64,000 nucleotides of DNA from Desulfonispora thiosulfatigenes DSM 11270 (GCF_900176035.1 NZ_FWWT01000017.1:86974-150973), one strand, 5' to 3'; positions 45,596 through 54,868 are shown, numbered from the stretch's first letter. Notes: generated by a model not told the origin, from the sequence alone. A program made the numbers and translations.

Positions 45596-46339
45596 ATGAA
45601 AAATTTAGTTGTTACAGAAGGCATTATTTTAAGAAGCCGAAATTATAAAGAAGCAGATCAATTAATAACTATTTACACACAAAAGTTAGGAAAGATCACA
45701 GCAATTGCAAAAGGGGTACGTAAAACTAAAAGTAAATTAAGGGGTGGCTTACAAATTTTTAGTCATTCTAACCTTAGCTTATATATAGGGAAAAACTTAG
45801 CCACTGTAACGCAAAGTGAAAACATAAATTCCTTTTTGCCCTTACGATCAGAATTTGATAGGATGAACTATGCATCTTTCATTTCTGAATTAATTGACGC
45901 TTTACTACCAGAAGCTGAAAATGACGAAGAACTCTTTACTTTAATTTTAAAAAGCAAGTATTTATTATCTTTCTTAGAACCTTTATCTACAACTCATTTA
46001 ATCGTAGTTCGCTTATTAGATTATCTAGGATATAAACCTGAGCTGGAGTCTTGCACCGAATGTGGGCAAGGTTTAGATAATAATTTAATATTTAGTCCAA
46101 ACCTAGGTGGATTAATTTGTAGTGAATGTAAAAAGAATTTAACCTTCAAAACTATAAATATTAGTGGGGAAAGCAAGATAGTTTTACAAAAAATGATGGA
46201 TATGGATTTACTTAAATTTAGTAGAATTAAGATTTCACCTAATGCTTTAAAAGAAATCGATAATATATTAGATGAATATATTACTTACATTTTAGGTAAA
46301 AGGTTAAAATCAAAGCAAGTATTAGATACAATATTATAA
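45596..46339 (+). CDS. recO: DNA repair protein RecO
   Basis: 247 residues from ATG 45596 (AGGATGAG upstream; frame open from TTG 45578). N-terminal OB fold (VVTEGIILRSRNYKEADQL), helical centre and C-terminal zinc site (CTECGQGL, then CSECKK). Loads RecA on SSB-coated DNA with RecR. The frequent era-yqzL-recO linkage is here interrupted by mgtE and feo. Confidence 0.93.
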   Translation: MKNLVVTEGIILRSRNYKEADQLITIYTQKLGKITAIAKGVRKTKSKLRGGLQIFSHSNLSLYIGKNLATVTQSENINSFLPLRSEFDRMNYASFISELIDALLPEAENDEELFTLILKSKYLLSFLEPLSTTHLIVVRLLDYLGYKPELESCTECGQGLDNNLIFSPNLGGLICSECKKNLTFKTINISGESKIVLQKMMDMDLLKFSRIKISPNALKEIDNILDEYITYILGKRLKSKQVLDTIL

Positions 46340-46425
46340 AAAGATAAAATAACATTTTATAAATAAAAGTCAAATTAAACATATAATATTTTGGTAGGTA
46401 ATAATTTTCCCAGGAGTGATAAAAA

Positions 46426-46860
46426 ATGGATGAACTAGAGAAAATTGATATAATCAGAGAAAGAGCTAATGTAGGGTACCGTCAGGCAAAGGAAGCACTA
46501 GATGCCACAAATGGAGATGTTGTCTCAGCTTTAATTTACCTTGAGGAAAATACAGTTAAAATAGAAGAAGACATCAAGGATAAAAGTAATAAACTATTAG
46601 ATCAAGTAAAAGAAATACTTAAAAAAGGTAATGTCAATAAAATTAGAATCGTCAAAGATGATAAGGTGATCGTAGAGTTTCCAGCAAATATAGGAGCTGT
46701 CGGAGTAGGCTTTGGTTTTTTAAATCCTGCATTAGGTTTGATTGGCATAATTGGAACTGTGGTTGCCCTGGCAAATAAATATTCAATTGAAATAGAAAGA
46801 CCTAATGGCGAAGTAGAAACTCAAATTATAGATTTAACTAGCGAAAACAAAGATAGTTGA
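46426..46860 (+). CDS. DUF4342 protein with N-terminal UBA-like domain
   Basis: 144 residues. N-terminal 45 residues (IIRERANVGYRQAKEALDAT, GDVVSALIYLEEN) have a UBA/TS-N-like three-helix pattern; the C-terminal part is the DUF4342 domain with a hydrophobic Gly-rich segment (FPANIGAVGVGFGFLNPALG). Role unknown. AGGAG before the ATG; a terminator follows. Confidence 0.85.
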   Translation: MDELEKIDIIRERANVGYRQAKEALDATNGDVVSALIYLEENTVKIEEDIKDKSNKLLDQVKEILKKGNVNKIRIVKDDKVIVEFPANIGAVGVGFGFLNPALGLIGIIGTVVALANKYSIEIERPNGEVETQIIDLTSENKDS

Positions 46861-46875
46861 TATAAATTTCACTTA

Positions 46876-46910
46876 AAAGAATGTCGTCTATTTATGGTGG
46901 CATTCTTTTT
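46876..46910 (+). terminator. Terminator after the DUF4342 gene
   Basis: AAAGAATGTC (46876-46885) and GGCATTCTTT (46899-46908) with one G-T pair, then T residues. Confidence 0.75.
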
Positions 46911-46972
46911 GATTTACCTTAAAAAGTAATTGTGGTAAGATTTCTATAAAGAAAATAAAAGGATGTGAAAGG

Positions 46973-48049
46973 GTGAATAAAAAAGAAATAAGCAAAGATA
47001 ATTATAACTTTCTGAAAAAAGAACTAACTTATGCTCAGAAAAAAGAAATAATTTCTGAAAAAGAATTTGAAAATATAATGAATTTGTATGAACAAAAAAA
47101 TAAGCTTAACTTTATTAAAGTTTTATTAACGGTGGGAGCTTTATTAATAGGTTTAGGTGTTTTATCTTTTATCGCAAGTAATTGGCAAGTTATGAGTAAA
47201 GTAAGTAAGTTTTCTGTAATTATCTTCTTTTATTTGGCTATTAACTTTGCGGCATGGAAACTAATGAAAAAAAACAACAAACTAGCTGTGAGTTTAGTTT
47301 ATGTAGGATGTTTAATATATGGTTCAGGAATTTTTCTCATTGGGCAAATGTTCAATTTTGGAGGTCATTATAGTGACGCCTTTCTTTACTGGTGTATTGG
47401 GATATTACCTGTTGGAATTATTTTAAAAGATAAAATTATCTATATATTTGCTCATCTTCTTTCCTTAATTTATTTAAATGGTCAATTTGACTTAGATGGA
47501 TCACCTTATGTGATATTAACTTTATTAATTGTGTTTTATTATTTTAATAAAGATTTTGGTGAATTTAGTTTTGGAACCTTTTTGAATAATTTAGTTTTAT
47601 TAAATACAATACTTTATTTTTTGATTAAATATAATATTCATGAATTATATATAGCTGCAATATTTTTCATAATTGGTTTAGTGATGTACCTAAAACCTGT
47701 AAAGCTAGACCCGGAAATATTTATTTTACAAGGTAATCTTGTTTTTGGAATAGCAGGATTAATTTTGACTTTTAAAGGTAACTGGAATATTATACCTGAG
47801 AGGTATGCTATAACAGCTAGTATTATTTTTGCTCTTTTATATTTAGTATTTTTATTATTTCTAACTAATAAAGGAAATATAATATCTTTAGTATTTATTT
47901 GTCTCACAATATTTAGATATTATTTTGATACCTTTTATAATTTCATGCCAAAATCAGCATTTTTCATTATTGGTGGATTAATTTTATTAGGTTTTGGATA
48001 TCATTTTGAAAAGCTGAGAAAGCGTGGTGCTTTAGATGCATATAAATAA
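46973..48049 (+). CDS. DUF2157 membrane protein
   Basis: 358 residues, GTG start (AAAGGATG upstream). N-terminal cytoplasmic helix region (about 1-42) followed by about nine to ten membrane helices; LLIGLGVLSFIASNWQVMSK is the DUF2157 signature. Function unknown. Overlaps the next gene (GDYXXLXY) by 14 bases, a common conserved pair. Confidence 0.85.
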   Translation: MNKKEISKDNYNFLKKELTYAQKKEIISEKEFENIMNLYEQKNKLNFIKVLLTVGALLIGLGVLSFIASNWQVMSKVSKFSVIIFFYLAINFAAWKLMKKNNKLAVSLVYVGCLIYGSGIFLIGQMFNFGGHYSDAFLYWCIGILPVGIILKDKIIYIFAHLLSLIYLNGQFDLDGSPYVILTLLIVFYYFNKDFGEFSFGTFLNNLVLLNTILYFLIKYNIHELYIAAIFFIIGLVMYLKPVKLDPEIFILQGNLVFGIAGLILTFKGNWNIIPERYAITASIIFALLYLVFLLFLTNKGNIISLVFICLTIFRYYFDTFYNFMPKSAFFIIGGLILLGFGYHFEKLRKRGALDAYK

Positions 48050-48629
48050 AAAAACATTTATTATTGCTATTTTAATTCCCGCACTTTTCTTAATAAGTTT
48101 AACTATAAAACCACTAACAACCATAATGCTAGGGGATGAAATATTATTAGAAACTAGACCTTTTGATCCCAGAGATGTGTTTAGAGGAGATTATGTAAAT
48201 TTAGGTTATGAGATTGAGGAAATACCCATAGAAAAATTTCCTGTAGCATTGCAAAACAAGGAATTTACAGATACACGACAAGTAAAAAAGGCTACTAATA
48301 ATGGAACTATTTATGGAGTTTTGAAAATTAAAAATAGTAAAGCTGATATAGCTTATATTAGTTTAGAAAGGCCAAGTGATAAGCCTTATATAAAAGGTAA
48401 GATTGTAAACTATTATCAGTTTATTCATTATGATGATAAGATTCCTGAAATCGAAAAAGAACTAATAACTGAGCAAGGACCTGAACCTATCTATATTAAC
48501 TTTGGATTAGACAAATACTTTGTAGCAGAAAATACAGGAGAAGAACTGGAAAAGAGGGCTCGTGAAGGAAAGGTATTAGCCAAGGTTAAATTATTAAATG
48601 GCTACGGAATCTTAACTGACATAAAGTAA
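48036..48629 (+). CDS. GDYXXLXY-domain protein
   Basis: 197 residues: N-terminal membrane anchor (about 6-30), then an extracytoplasmic domain with the naming motif FRGDYVNLGYEIEE (about 49-62) preceded by ETRPFDPRD. Partner of DUF2157 proteins in many bacteria; function unknown. Confidence 0.85.
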   Translation: MHINKKTFIIAILIPALFLISLTIKPLTTIMLGDEILLETRPFDPRDVFRGDYVNLGYEIEEIPIEKFPVALQNKEFTDTRQVKKATNNGTIYGVLKIKNSKADIAYISLERPSDKPYIKGKIVNYYQFIHYDDKIPEIEKELITEQGPEPIYINFGLDKYFVAENTGEELEKRAREGKVLAKVKLLNGYGILTDIK

Positions 48630-48652
48630 GTAATTATACGGAGGAGAAAAGG

Positions 48653-49288
48653 ATGCTGATTGAAGTTTTTGAAATTATAGGTACGATTGCTTTTGCTATA
48701 TCAGGGGCTTTAGTTGGGATTAATAAAGAATTAGATTATCTAGGTGTAGTAACCTTAGCTGTAACTACAGCCTTAGGTGGAGGAGTCGTAAGGGACGTAT
48801 TAATTGGGCAAACTCCTCCTACTGCTTTTAGTAGTTCATCTTTTATAATAATGAGTATCGTTTCTGCTATAATTGTTTTTCATTTCCATGATAAATTATT
48901 AAAGTTTAGATATCCAATTCAGCTTTCTGATGCTCTTGGTTTAGGTGCGTTCACAACTATCGGGGCAAGTATAGCTATAGCTAATGATTTAACTTCTCCT
49001 TTTGTCGTAGCTTTACTAGCTTTAAGTACAGGTGCTGGAGGGGGAATAATAAGGGATGTTTTTGTAAAAGAAATTCCTTTTGTATTTCGTAAAGAAATTT
49101 ATGGTTCAGCTTCAATTTTAGGCTCTTTAATTTATTTATTATCTTTAAATCTTTTTACGGAAAATTCAGCTATGTATATTTGTTTTACGGTTACATTTTT
49201 AGTAAGAGTAGCATCCATGAAATATAATATTAATCTAATGGTAGCTAAAAGAGAAAGTGCATCAGCATCAGTAAAAGAAACGTTATAG
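48653..49288 (+). CDS. Trimeric intracellular cation channel (TRIC)-family protein
   Basis: 211 residues, seven helices in two related halves, each with a Gly-rich signature: GGGVVRDVL and GGGIIRDVF. Bacterial TRIC (UPF0126, YadS/YvgT-like) proteins conduct K+; substrate here not shown. GGAGG before the ATG. Confidence 0.9.
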   Translation: MLIEVFEIIGTIAFAISGALVGINKELDYLGVVTLAVTTALGGGVVRDVLIGQTPPTAFSSSSFIIMSIVSAIIVFHFHDKLLKFRYPIQLSDALGLGAFTTIGASIAIANDLTSPFVVALLALSTGAGGGIIRDVFVKEIPFVFRKEIYGSASILGSLIYLLSLNLFTENSAMYICFTVTFLVRVASMKYNINLMVAKRESASASVKETL

Positions 49289-49299
49289 ATAATAAATTA

Positions 49300-49351
49300 A
49301 AAGGGCTACCGCAGACGAACCAATTAAAGGTCAGTTTGCTAGTAGCCCTTT
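49300..49351. terminator. Terminator between the TRIC gene and the L,D-transpeptidase gene
   Basis: AAAGGGCTAC (49300-49309) and GTAGCCCTTT (49342-49351) with a 32-base loop; on the minus strand the AAATTAAAAGGG side supplies T residues. It can serve both converging genes. Confidence 0.7.
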
Positions 49352-49359
49352 CAAAATTA

Positions 49360-49689
49360 TTAAATAATATTGACCACAGTTCTAAGCGGAATAAAACTTG
49401 CTAACTCAATAACATTATTATTATACATTCGAACGCAACCATTAGAGACAGCTTTACCTATGGAAGAAGGATTATTAGTTCCGTGGATACCGTAGTGAGG
49501 CTTACTTAAACCTAACCAGCGAGCACCAAAGGGACCTCCAGGATTAATTGCTTTGTTAACAATAGTAAAAGTTCCTTTTGGTGTTGGAGTAGATGCTTTA
49601 CCTACCGCAACAGGATAAGATCTATACCAAGCACCATTTTTATGTACGGTAAGTGTACGAGCCGTGGTATTAATTGTTATACTATACAT
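49360..49689 (-). CDS. Short L,D-transpeptidase (YkuD domain), no signal peptide
   Basis: 109 residues from ATG 49689 (CAGGTGA upstream; frame open from 49704). The YkuD catalytic motif is HGTNNPSSIGKAVSNGCVRM with active-site Cys near the end; TPTPKGTFTIVNKAINPGGP precedes it. Forms 3-3 peptidoglycan cross-links or attaches proteins. There is no signal peptide or LysM domain, so it is either exported by another route or acts after mother-cell lysis, as for some spore-associated family members. Confidence 0.88.
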   Translation of the reverse strand: MYSITINTTARTLTVHKNGAWYRSYPVAVGKASTPTPKGTFTIVNKAINPGGPFGARWLGLSKPHYGIHGTNNPSSIGKAVSNGCVRMYNNNVIELASFIPLRTVVNII

Positions 49690-49753
49690 ATAATCACCTG
49701 TCATGTTTTAGTTTAATGTATAGTATTCTATTTTAAAAAATTGGTGACAAAAA

Positions 49754-49782
49754 AACTCACAAGTAAATTTTACTTGTGAGTT
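49754..49782 (-). terminator. Terminator of the 49790 gene
   Basis: AACTCACAAGTAAA / TTTACTTGTGAGTT with a one-base loop (effectively shorter stem, larger loop), followed on the minus strand by seven T. Confidence 0.85.
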
Positions 49783-49789
49783 CAAAAAA

Positions 49790-50110
49790 TTAAACCATGC
49801 CTCCATACTGTCTAATAATATTTACACACTCTTCATGATTATTATCAGAGGTGATAACAGTAAGAATAACATTATGATGTCCAACATCATTATAATTATT
49901 GTATATACCTACTTCTTGTCCTGTATCACCAACTGAGTTTGTCAGAGTTAAAGAATCCGGGTTAATAGGGTGCGAATATTCATATTCATTTTGTAGGAAA
50001 GAATTTTTTATTCTATCTACTTGTGTTTCTTCAGCACCTAAATTTTGCAACATGTTTTTAACCTTTTGGGCAGTTTCTTCTGAGCGAAAATAAGATAATA
50101 TTGAGGGCAT
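49790..50110 (-). CDS. Hypothetical soluble protein
   Basis: 106 residues, AGGAGGTGA before the ATG. The N-terminal half (YFRSEETAQKVKNMLQNLGA) looks like a ferredoxin-fold beta-alpha unit, and the C-terminal half (NVILTVITSDNNHEECVNII) like a second one, as in general-stress GsiB/YflT-type or ACT-like small proteins; I do not recognise the family with confidence. No signal peptide or Cys cluster (one Cys). Strong ribosome site and terminator suggest it is well expressed. Confidence 0.6.
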   Translation of the reverse strand: MPSILSYFRSEETAQKVKNMLQNLGAEETQVDRIKNSFLQNEYEYSHPINPDSLTLTNSVGDTGQEVGIYNNYNDVGHHNVILTVITSDNNHEECVNIIRQYGGMV

Positions 50111-50233
50111 GATGTCACCTCCTGATCTTAGTTTAACCAGGATAGTGGTTTTTATTTATGCAATTTTGTTGCAATTATAAATTTTACAAAATTAAAAATG
50201 GTATATGAAATTATGTGAATATTATGGATAAGG

Positions 50234-50263
50234 TTGACATTAATCTACAGTAATAATTACAAT
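50234..50263 (+). promoter_or_regulatory. Promoter of azlCD
   Basis: TTGACA (50234-50239), 18-base spacer, TACAAT (50258-50263). Confidence 0.55.
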
Positions 50264-50303
50264 GATAAAAGGCCTATAGTAATTTAATTTAAGGAGGATT
50301 TAC

Positions 50304-50996
50304 ATGAATAAAGAAATTAAAGCCGGAATGGTAGCAGGTATTCCTCTTTTTATTGGTTTTGTACCCATTGCGATGACTTTTGGGATATTAAGCAAAAATG
50401 CAGGGCTCTCTTTTTTAGAGACCACACTTTTCTCAGCTCTTGTTTTTGCTGGGTCAAGTCAATTTATAGCTTTAAGTTTATTTGTAGCGGGAGCGGGACT
50501 AGGAAGCATTATCTTAACTACTTTCTTGGTGAATTTTCGTCATTTTTTAATGAGTGCTTCTTTAGCAACAAAATTAGAAGTTAAAAACAAAAAATGGCTA
50601 CCTATAATTAGTTTTGGAGTAACTGATGAAGCATTTTCTATAACTTCATTTATCGAAGGTAAGCTTTTAAAGGAATACCTCCTACCTATACAAGTTATTT
50701 CTTATTTAGGCTGGGTTGGTGGAACTGTTTTAGGCTATTTAATAGGTGGAGTACTACCAGAAATTTTAAGGACAAGCATGGAAGTAGCTCTTTATGCCAT
50801 GTTTATTGCAATTTTAGTACCTGAGGCTAAAAAATCTAATAAAGCTATAGTCTTAGCTAGTTTATCAGGACTGGTAAATTTTATTTTTGGAAAAATGAAA
50901 TTTTTACCTCAAGGTTGGAGCATAATTTTTGCAATTATTTTAGTATCTACCTTAGGATTATATTTATTCAAGGAGGAAGTAGTTTCATATGAATAA
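50304..50996 (+). CDS. azlC: AzlC-family branched-chain amino acid exporter, large subunit
   Basis: 230 residues, six to seven membrane helices; GFVPIAMTFGILSKNAGLS and NFRHFLMSASLA are AzlC/YgaZ signatures. Exports branched-chain amino acids with AzlD. AAGGAGG before ATG. Its end overlaps azlD by eight bases. Confidence 0.93.
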   Translation: MNKEIKAGMVAGIPLFIGFVPIAMTFGILSKNAGLSFLETTLFSALVFAGSSQFIALSLFVAGAGLGSIILTTFLVNFRHFLMSASLATKLEVKNKKWLPIISFGVTDEAFSITSFIEGKLLKEYLLPIQVISYLGWVGGTVLGYLIGGVLPEILRTSMEVALYAMFIAILVPEAKKSNKAIVLASLSGLVNFIFGKMKFLPQGWSIIFAIILVSTLGLYLFKEEVVSYE

Positions 50997-51291
50997 TATC
51001 TATTACATAATAATTGGGATGATGGTTGTTACCTATATTCCTAGGTTGCTTCCTTTTTTATTTTTAGAAAAAATCAAATTACCACCAAAAGTACATCGGG
51101 TATTAACATTTATTCCTTATACGGCTTTAGGTGCACTGATTATTCCAGGTATATTTACAGCCACACCTTCTATGCCCATAGCTTCGCTCTTAGGAGGAGC
51201 ATTTGCCCTTGTTTATAGTTGGAATAAAGGAGGCATAATAATACCTGTCATAGGAGCAATACTAACAACATTTCTAGTGCTTTTAATTTAA
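50989..51291 (+). CDS. azlD: AzlD-family branched-chain amino acid exporter, small subunit
   Basis: 100 residues, four membrane helices; VTYIPRLLPFLFLEKIKLPP and FIPYTALGALIIPGIF match AzlD/YgaH. Translationally coupled to azlC. Confidence 0.9.
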   Translation: MNNIYYIIIGMMVVTYIPRLLPFLFLEKIKLPPKVHRVLTFIPYTALGALIIPGIFTATPSMPIASLLGGAFALVYSWNKGGIIIPVIGAILTTFLVLLI

Positions 51292-51379
51292 GGAATTAAA
51301 CGTTAGTGTTGCACTACATAATATTAATAAATTTATCTGATATAATAAGTTTAATAAAGCATTTTTTGAGGTGGATAAA

Positions 51380-51784
51380 ATGGAGGAAAATGAGCAAAGA
51401 AAAATAACAGATTATTTAAGAGATAAATTATCACCTTATTTAATCATAATTTTTGGATCTTTTGCCAAAGAATCTACACATAAAAATAGTGATCTTGATG
51501 TCGCCTTTATAAGTGAAAAAAAATTTAGTGATTATGAATTGTTTATGATAGCACAAAGGTTAGCTGATATCATCGGAAGAGAAGTTGACTTAATTGATTT
51601 AACAAATGCATCCACCGTTTTTCAAGCTCAAATAATTGGAACAGGCAAAGTAATATATTGTAGTGATGAACAAAAAAGAATGCTTTTTGAACTTACTGCC
51701 CTTAAAAAATATACTCGTTTAAATGAAGAAAGAAAGTTTGTTATCGAAAAAATAAAAGAAAGTGGTAGAGTTTATGGAAAGTGA
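51380..51784 (+). CDS. mntA: MntA-type antitoxin adenylyltransferase
   Basis: 134 residues from ATG 51380 (GAGGTGG just upstream). Minimal nucleotidyltransferase with the exact GSX10DXD motif (GSFAKESTHKNSDLD). In HepT-MntA systems it adds AMP residues to the Tyr of the HepT active site, neutralising the toxin. It overlaps hepT by 11 bases; antitoxin first, toxin second. Confidence 0.88.
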   Translation: MEENEQRKITDYLRDKLSPYLIIIFGSFAKESTHKNSDLDVAFISEKKFSDYELFMIAQRLADIIGREVDLIDLTNASTVFQAQIIGTGKVIYCSDEQKRMLFELTALKKYTRLNEERKFVIEKIKESGRVYGK

Positions 51785-52184
51785 TGTTATCTTAAATAAA
51801 ATTCAAACTATAGAGCGATGTTTAAAAAGAATAGCCGAAGAATATGATAATAACTCTGAAAATCTAAAAAATTATACTAAACAAGATTCGATAATTTTAA
51901 ATATTCAAAGAGCATGTGAAGCAAGTCTAGATATTGGAATGCATATAATTGCAGAAAAGAAACTAGGTATTCCCCAGACAAGTCGGGATGTTTTTGAAAT
52001 ACTACAAGAAAATAAAATAATAGCTAAAAATATCGCTGATAATCTTAAGGCAATGGTAGGGTTTAGAAATGTTGCTGTTCATGATTATCAAAAACTTAAT
52101 CTGAAAGTAGTGCAAAAAATTATTGAAAATCATCTTACAGATTTTCAGGAGTATACCAAGCAAATTATTTTAAAAGAGTTTTAA
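51774..52184 (+). CDS. hepT: HEPN-domain RNase toxin HepT
   Basis: 136 residues, all helical. RX4HXY active site is RNVAVHDY, so both catalytic residues and the modifiable Tyr are kept. Cleaves RNA (tRNA in studied homologues) unless AMPylated by MntA. Start ATG 51774 inside the end of mntA. Followed by a strong hairpin. Confidence 0.88.
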   Translation: MESDVILNKIQTIERCLKRIAEEYDNNSENLKNYTKQDSIILNIQRACEASLDIGMHIIAEKKLGIPQTSRDVFEILQENKIIAKNIADNLKAMVGFRNVAVHDYQKLNLKVVQKIIENHLTDFQEYTKQIILKEF

Positions 52185-52267
52185 ACGTAACTATTACGAG
52201 GCAATTATTTTTAATTTTTAACTTAAAGCATACTATTTTACACGATAATTTTCTTTAAAATTAAAGA

Positions 52268-52313
52268 AAAGGGCTGATTGGAGATATTGTAAATCATCTC
52301 CAATCAGCCCTTT
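52268..52313. terminator. Long bidirectional terminator-like hairpin after mntA-hepT
   Basis: AAAGGGCTGATTGGAGAT (52268-52285) and its exact complement (52296-52313), an 18-base perfect stem with a ten-base loop. Confidence 0.8.
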
Positions 52314-52378
52314 AATGTGGTTAAGGATAAAATATTGATTTAAACTTAAGATTTTTATAAATTAAATTTGATAAGTTT

Positions 52379-52700
52379 TAGACCCTCATCTCTTGCTTCA
52401 TTATATAATCATCCGCCCCTAATTCTAAACCTAAAACTTTATCAACTATATCTTCTCGTGCTGTTAGCATAATGATGGGAATTTTATAATTATTATTTAT
52501 TTACAAATTTAAAAACCACTCCTATCAGGAAGCATAAGATCTAAAAGAACAAGATTAGGCATAAAAGTTTTAATTTCCTCTAAACCTTTAGTACCCGTGG
52601 TACAATATTTAATATTGTAACCTTCTTTTTTTAACTTATAGCTAAGAATATCCTCAATAGAAACTTCATCTTCAATTATTAATATTTTTTTATTTTCCAT
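52379..52700 (-). pseudogene. Decayed OmpR-family response regulator
   Basis: From ATG 52700 the frame reads MENKKILIIEDEVSIEDIL and then NLVLLDLMLPDRSGF with the phospho-acceptor Asp, then stops at about 52509. After a second stop and a frame change the receiver continues as [27 protein letters not shown], and ends after MKQEMRV with another stop. The receiver Lys block is recognisable, but its end is lost and no DNA-binding domain or sensor kinase follows. So at least two disabling changes and a 3' deletion. Confidence 0.85.
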
Positions 52701-52780
52701 ATAAATCACCCAACCCTATTATACTTTTAAAATGTTGCCAAGTTATTAATAGTTTTCATTATTTTAAGGAGGTATTCTAA

Positions 52781-53605
52781 ATGGAATTAAAGATTGGTTT
52801 AATTCAAATGAAAACGGTAGATTCTAAGGAAGAAAATTTAATGAAGGCAGAAAAAATGATTAAGGAAGCAGTAGGTAAGGGGGCTAACTTTATTGTTTTA
52901 CCAGAAATGTTTAATTGCCCTTATGAAACGAGTAATTTTATTCATTACGCAGAAGAGGAGCGGGGCAGGACTTGGGGTTTTTTAGCTAAGATTGCTAAAG
53001 AAAACAATATTTATCTAGTAGGTGGGTCTATCCCAGAAATAGAAGGGGATAAAACATATAATACTTCATATGTTTTTAATAATACAGGTGCACAAATAGC
53101 TAAACATCGTAAAATTCATTTATTTGATATTGATGTGGTAGGAGGGCAAAAATTTAAAGAGTCTGATACCCTAACTTCCGGAAATGATTTAGCTATTTTT
53201 GTAACACCTTTTGGTAAAATGGCGGTAATAATTTGTTATGATCTTAGATTTCCTGAACTTTCAAGATTATTAGTCCAAAAAGGGGTAAAACTTATTATTG
53301 TGCCAGCTTCTTTTAACATGACTACAGGACCTCTTCACTGGGAATTGTTATTTAGAGCTAGAGCAGTAGATAATCAAGTATATATGATTGGTGCAGCCGG
53401 GGCTAGAAATTATGATAGTAGTTACATAGGTTATGGAAATTCCTTGATTGTAGATCCTTTTGGAAAAATTACCGATAAACTAACGGAAAGAGAAGAAATT
53501 TTAGTAACAGAAATAGACATAGCTCAAGTAGAAGCGATTAGAAATCAAATTCCGGTTTTAAAACATTTACGCCACGATCTTTATGAATTGATTTATAAGA
53601 AATAA
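52781..53605 (+). CDS. Carbon-nitrogen hydrolase, omega-amidase (Nit2)-like
   Basis: 274 residues of the nitrilase superfamily with the Glu-Lys-Cys triad at Glu42 (LPEMFNCPY), Lys111 (KHRKIHLFD) and Cys152 (ICYDLRFPEL). The FNCPY and DIDVVGGQKFKESDTL blocks resemble omega-amidases, which deaminate 2-oxoglutaramate and 2-oxosuccinamate. AAGGAGG before the ATG. Confidence 0.85.
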   Translation: MELKIGLIQMKTVDSKEENLMKAEKMIKEAVGKGANFIVLPEMFNCPYETSNFIHYAEEERGRTWGFLAKIAKENNIYLVGGSIPEIEGDKTYNTSYVFNNTGAQIAKHRKIHLFDIDVVGGQKFKESDTLTSGNDLAIFVTPFGKMAVIICYDLRFPELSRLLVQKGVKLIIVPASFNMTTGPLHWELLFRARAVDNQVYMIGAAGARNYDSSYIGYGNSLIVDPFGKITDKLTEREEILVTEIDIAQVEAIRNQIPVLKHLRHDLYELIYKK

Positions 53606-53700
53606 TAGCATAGAACTCTAGAAGATATTACCTATACAATTTGGATTATTTCAAGTAAAATAGCTTATACTAAGTTAAACGAGAAAAAAGGAGAAAATTA

Positions 53701-54867
53701 ATGAAAAAAGTAACTTTAATAGCAACGGCTGCTTTTGGATTAGAAGCAATAGTAAAAAGAGAAGTACAAAAACTTGGCTATGAAAATGTACGAGTAGAAG
53801 ATGGAAAGATAATATTTGAAGGAGATTTATTAGCCATAGCTAGAAGTAATTTATGGCTAAGATCGGCTGATAGAGTTAAATTAGTAATTGGAGAATTTAA
53901 AGCTACTACGTTTGATGAATTATTTGAAAAGACCAAAGCTCTTCCTTGGGGAGACTGGATTAGCGAAGATGCTGAGTTTCCTGTGAGTGGAAAGTCTATA
54001 AAATCTACTTTATATAGCGTACCTGATTGCCAAGCTATTGTGAAAAAGGCTGTAGTAGAAAGCTTAAAAAATAAATATAATGTTTCATGGTTTGATGAAG
54101 ATGGACCTTTATATAAAATAGAAGTCGCAATTTTAAAAGACATAGTAACCTTAACCATTGATACGAGCGGTGCAGGTCTACATAAAAGAGGTTATCGTGA
54201 TCATATTGGAACTGCTCCTTTAAAAGAAACTATGGCAGCTGCTCTTATCCAATTATCATATTGGAATCCTGATCGATTATTAGTAGATCCATTATGTGGC
54301 TCAGGAACTATACCTATAGAAGCTGCTTTAATTGGAAAAAATATTGCCCCTGGTATGAATAGAAGTTTTGCGAGTGAAGAATGGCCAGTGATTTCTAAAG
54401 ACATTTGGAGAGAGGCTAGAAAAGAAACACATGATTTAGCTAACTTTGACCGAAAACTACAGATAATTGGAACGGATATTGATGAAGAAGTTCTGAAAGT
54501 AGCCAGAAGAAATGCAAGTGAAGCTTTCGTAGAAGACGATATTCATTTTCAAAAGATGCCGGTAAATGAGTGGCGTAGTGCAAAAAAATATGGGGTAATC
54601 ATTTGTAATCCACCTTATGGAGAACGTTTAAGTGAGGAAAAGGAAATAATAAATCTTTATAAAGAAATGGGCAAGGCATTTAGAGCACATGATTCTTGGT
54701 CGTATTACATTATTACTTCATATGAAGAGTTTGAAAAAGCTTTTGGTAAAAGAGCAGACAGAAAAAGAAAATTATATAATGGAAATATAAAAATTGATTA
54801 TTATCAATATTATGGGCCTCGTCCACCTAAAAGGGATAACGAGAATACAAAAGAGGATGCTAATTAA
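53701..54867 (+). CDS. THUMP-domain class I RNA methyltransferase (RlmL/YpsC-like)
   Basis: 388 residues. N-terminal ferredoxin-like/THUMP region (about 1-155), then a Rossmann-type N6-/N2-methyltransferase: DPLCGSGTIPIEAALIGKN (about 198-216) and the catalytic IICNPPYGERLSEE (about 300-313). Family enzymes make m2G in 23S rRNA or tRNA. AAGGAG before the ATG. Confidence 0.9.
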   Translation: MKKVTLIATAAFGLEAIVKREVQKLGYENVRVEDGKIIFEGDLLAIARSNLWLRSADRVKLVIGEFKATTFDELFEKTKALPWGDWISEDAEFPVSGKSIKSTLYSVPDCQAIVKKAVVESLKNKYNVSWFDEDGPLYKIEVAILKDIVTLTIDTSGAGLHKRGYRDHIGTAPLKETMAAALIQLSYWNPDRLLVDPLCGSGTIPIEAALIGKNIAPGMNRSFASEEWPVISKDIWREARKETHDLANFDRKLQIIGTDIDEEVLKVARRNASEAFVEDDIHFQKMPVNEWRSAKKYGVIICNPPYGERLSEEKEIINLYKEMGKAFRAHDSWSYYIITSYEEFEKAFGKRADRKRKLYNGNIKIDYYQYYGPRPPKRDNENTKEDAN

Positions 54868-54868
54868 A

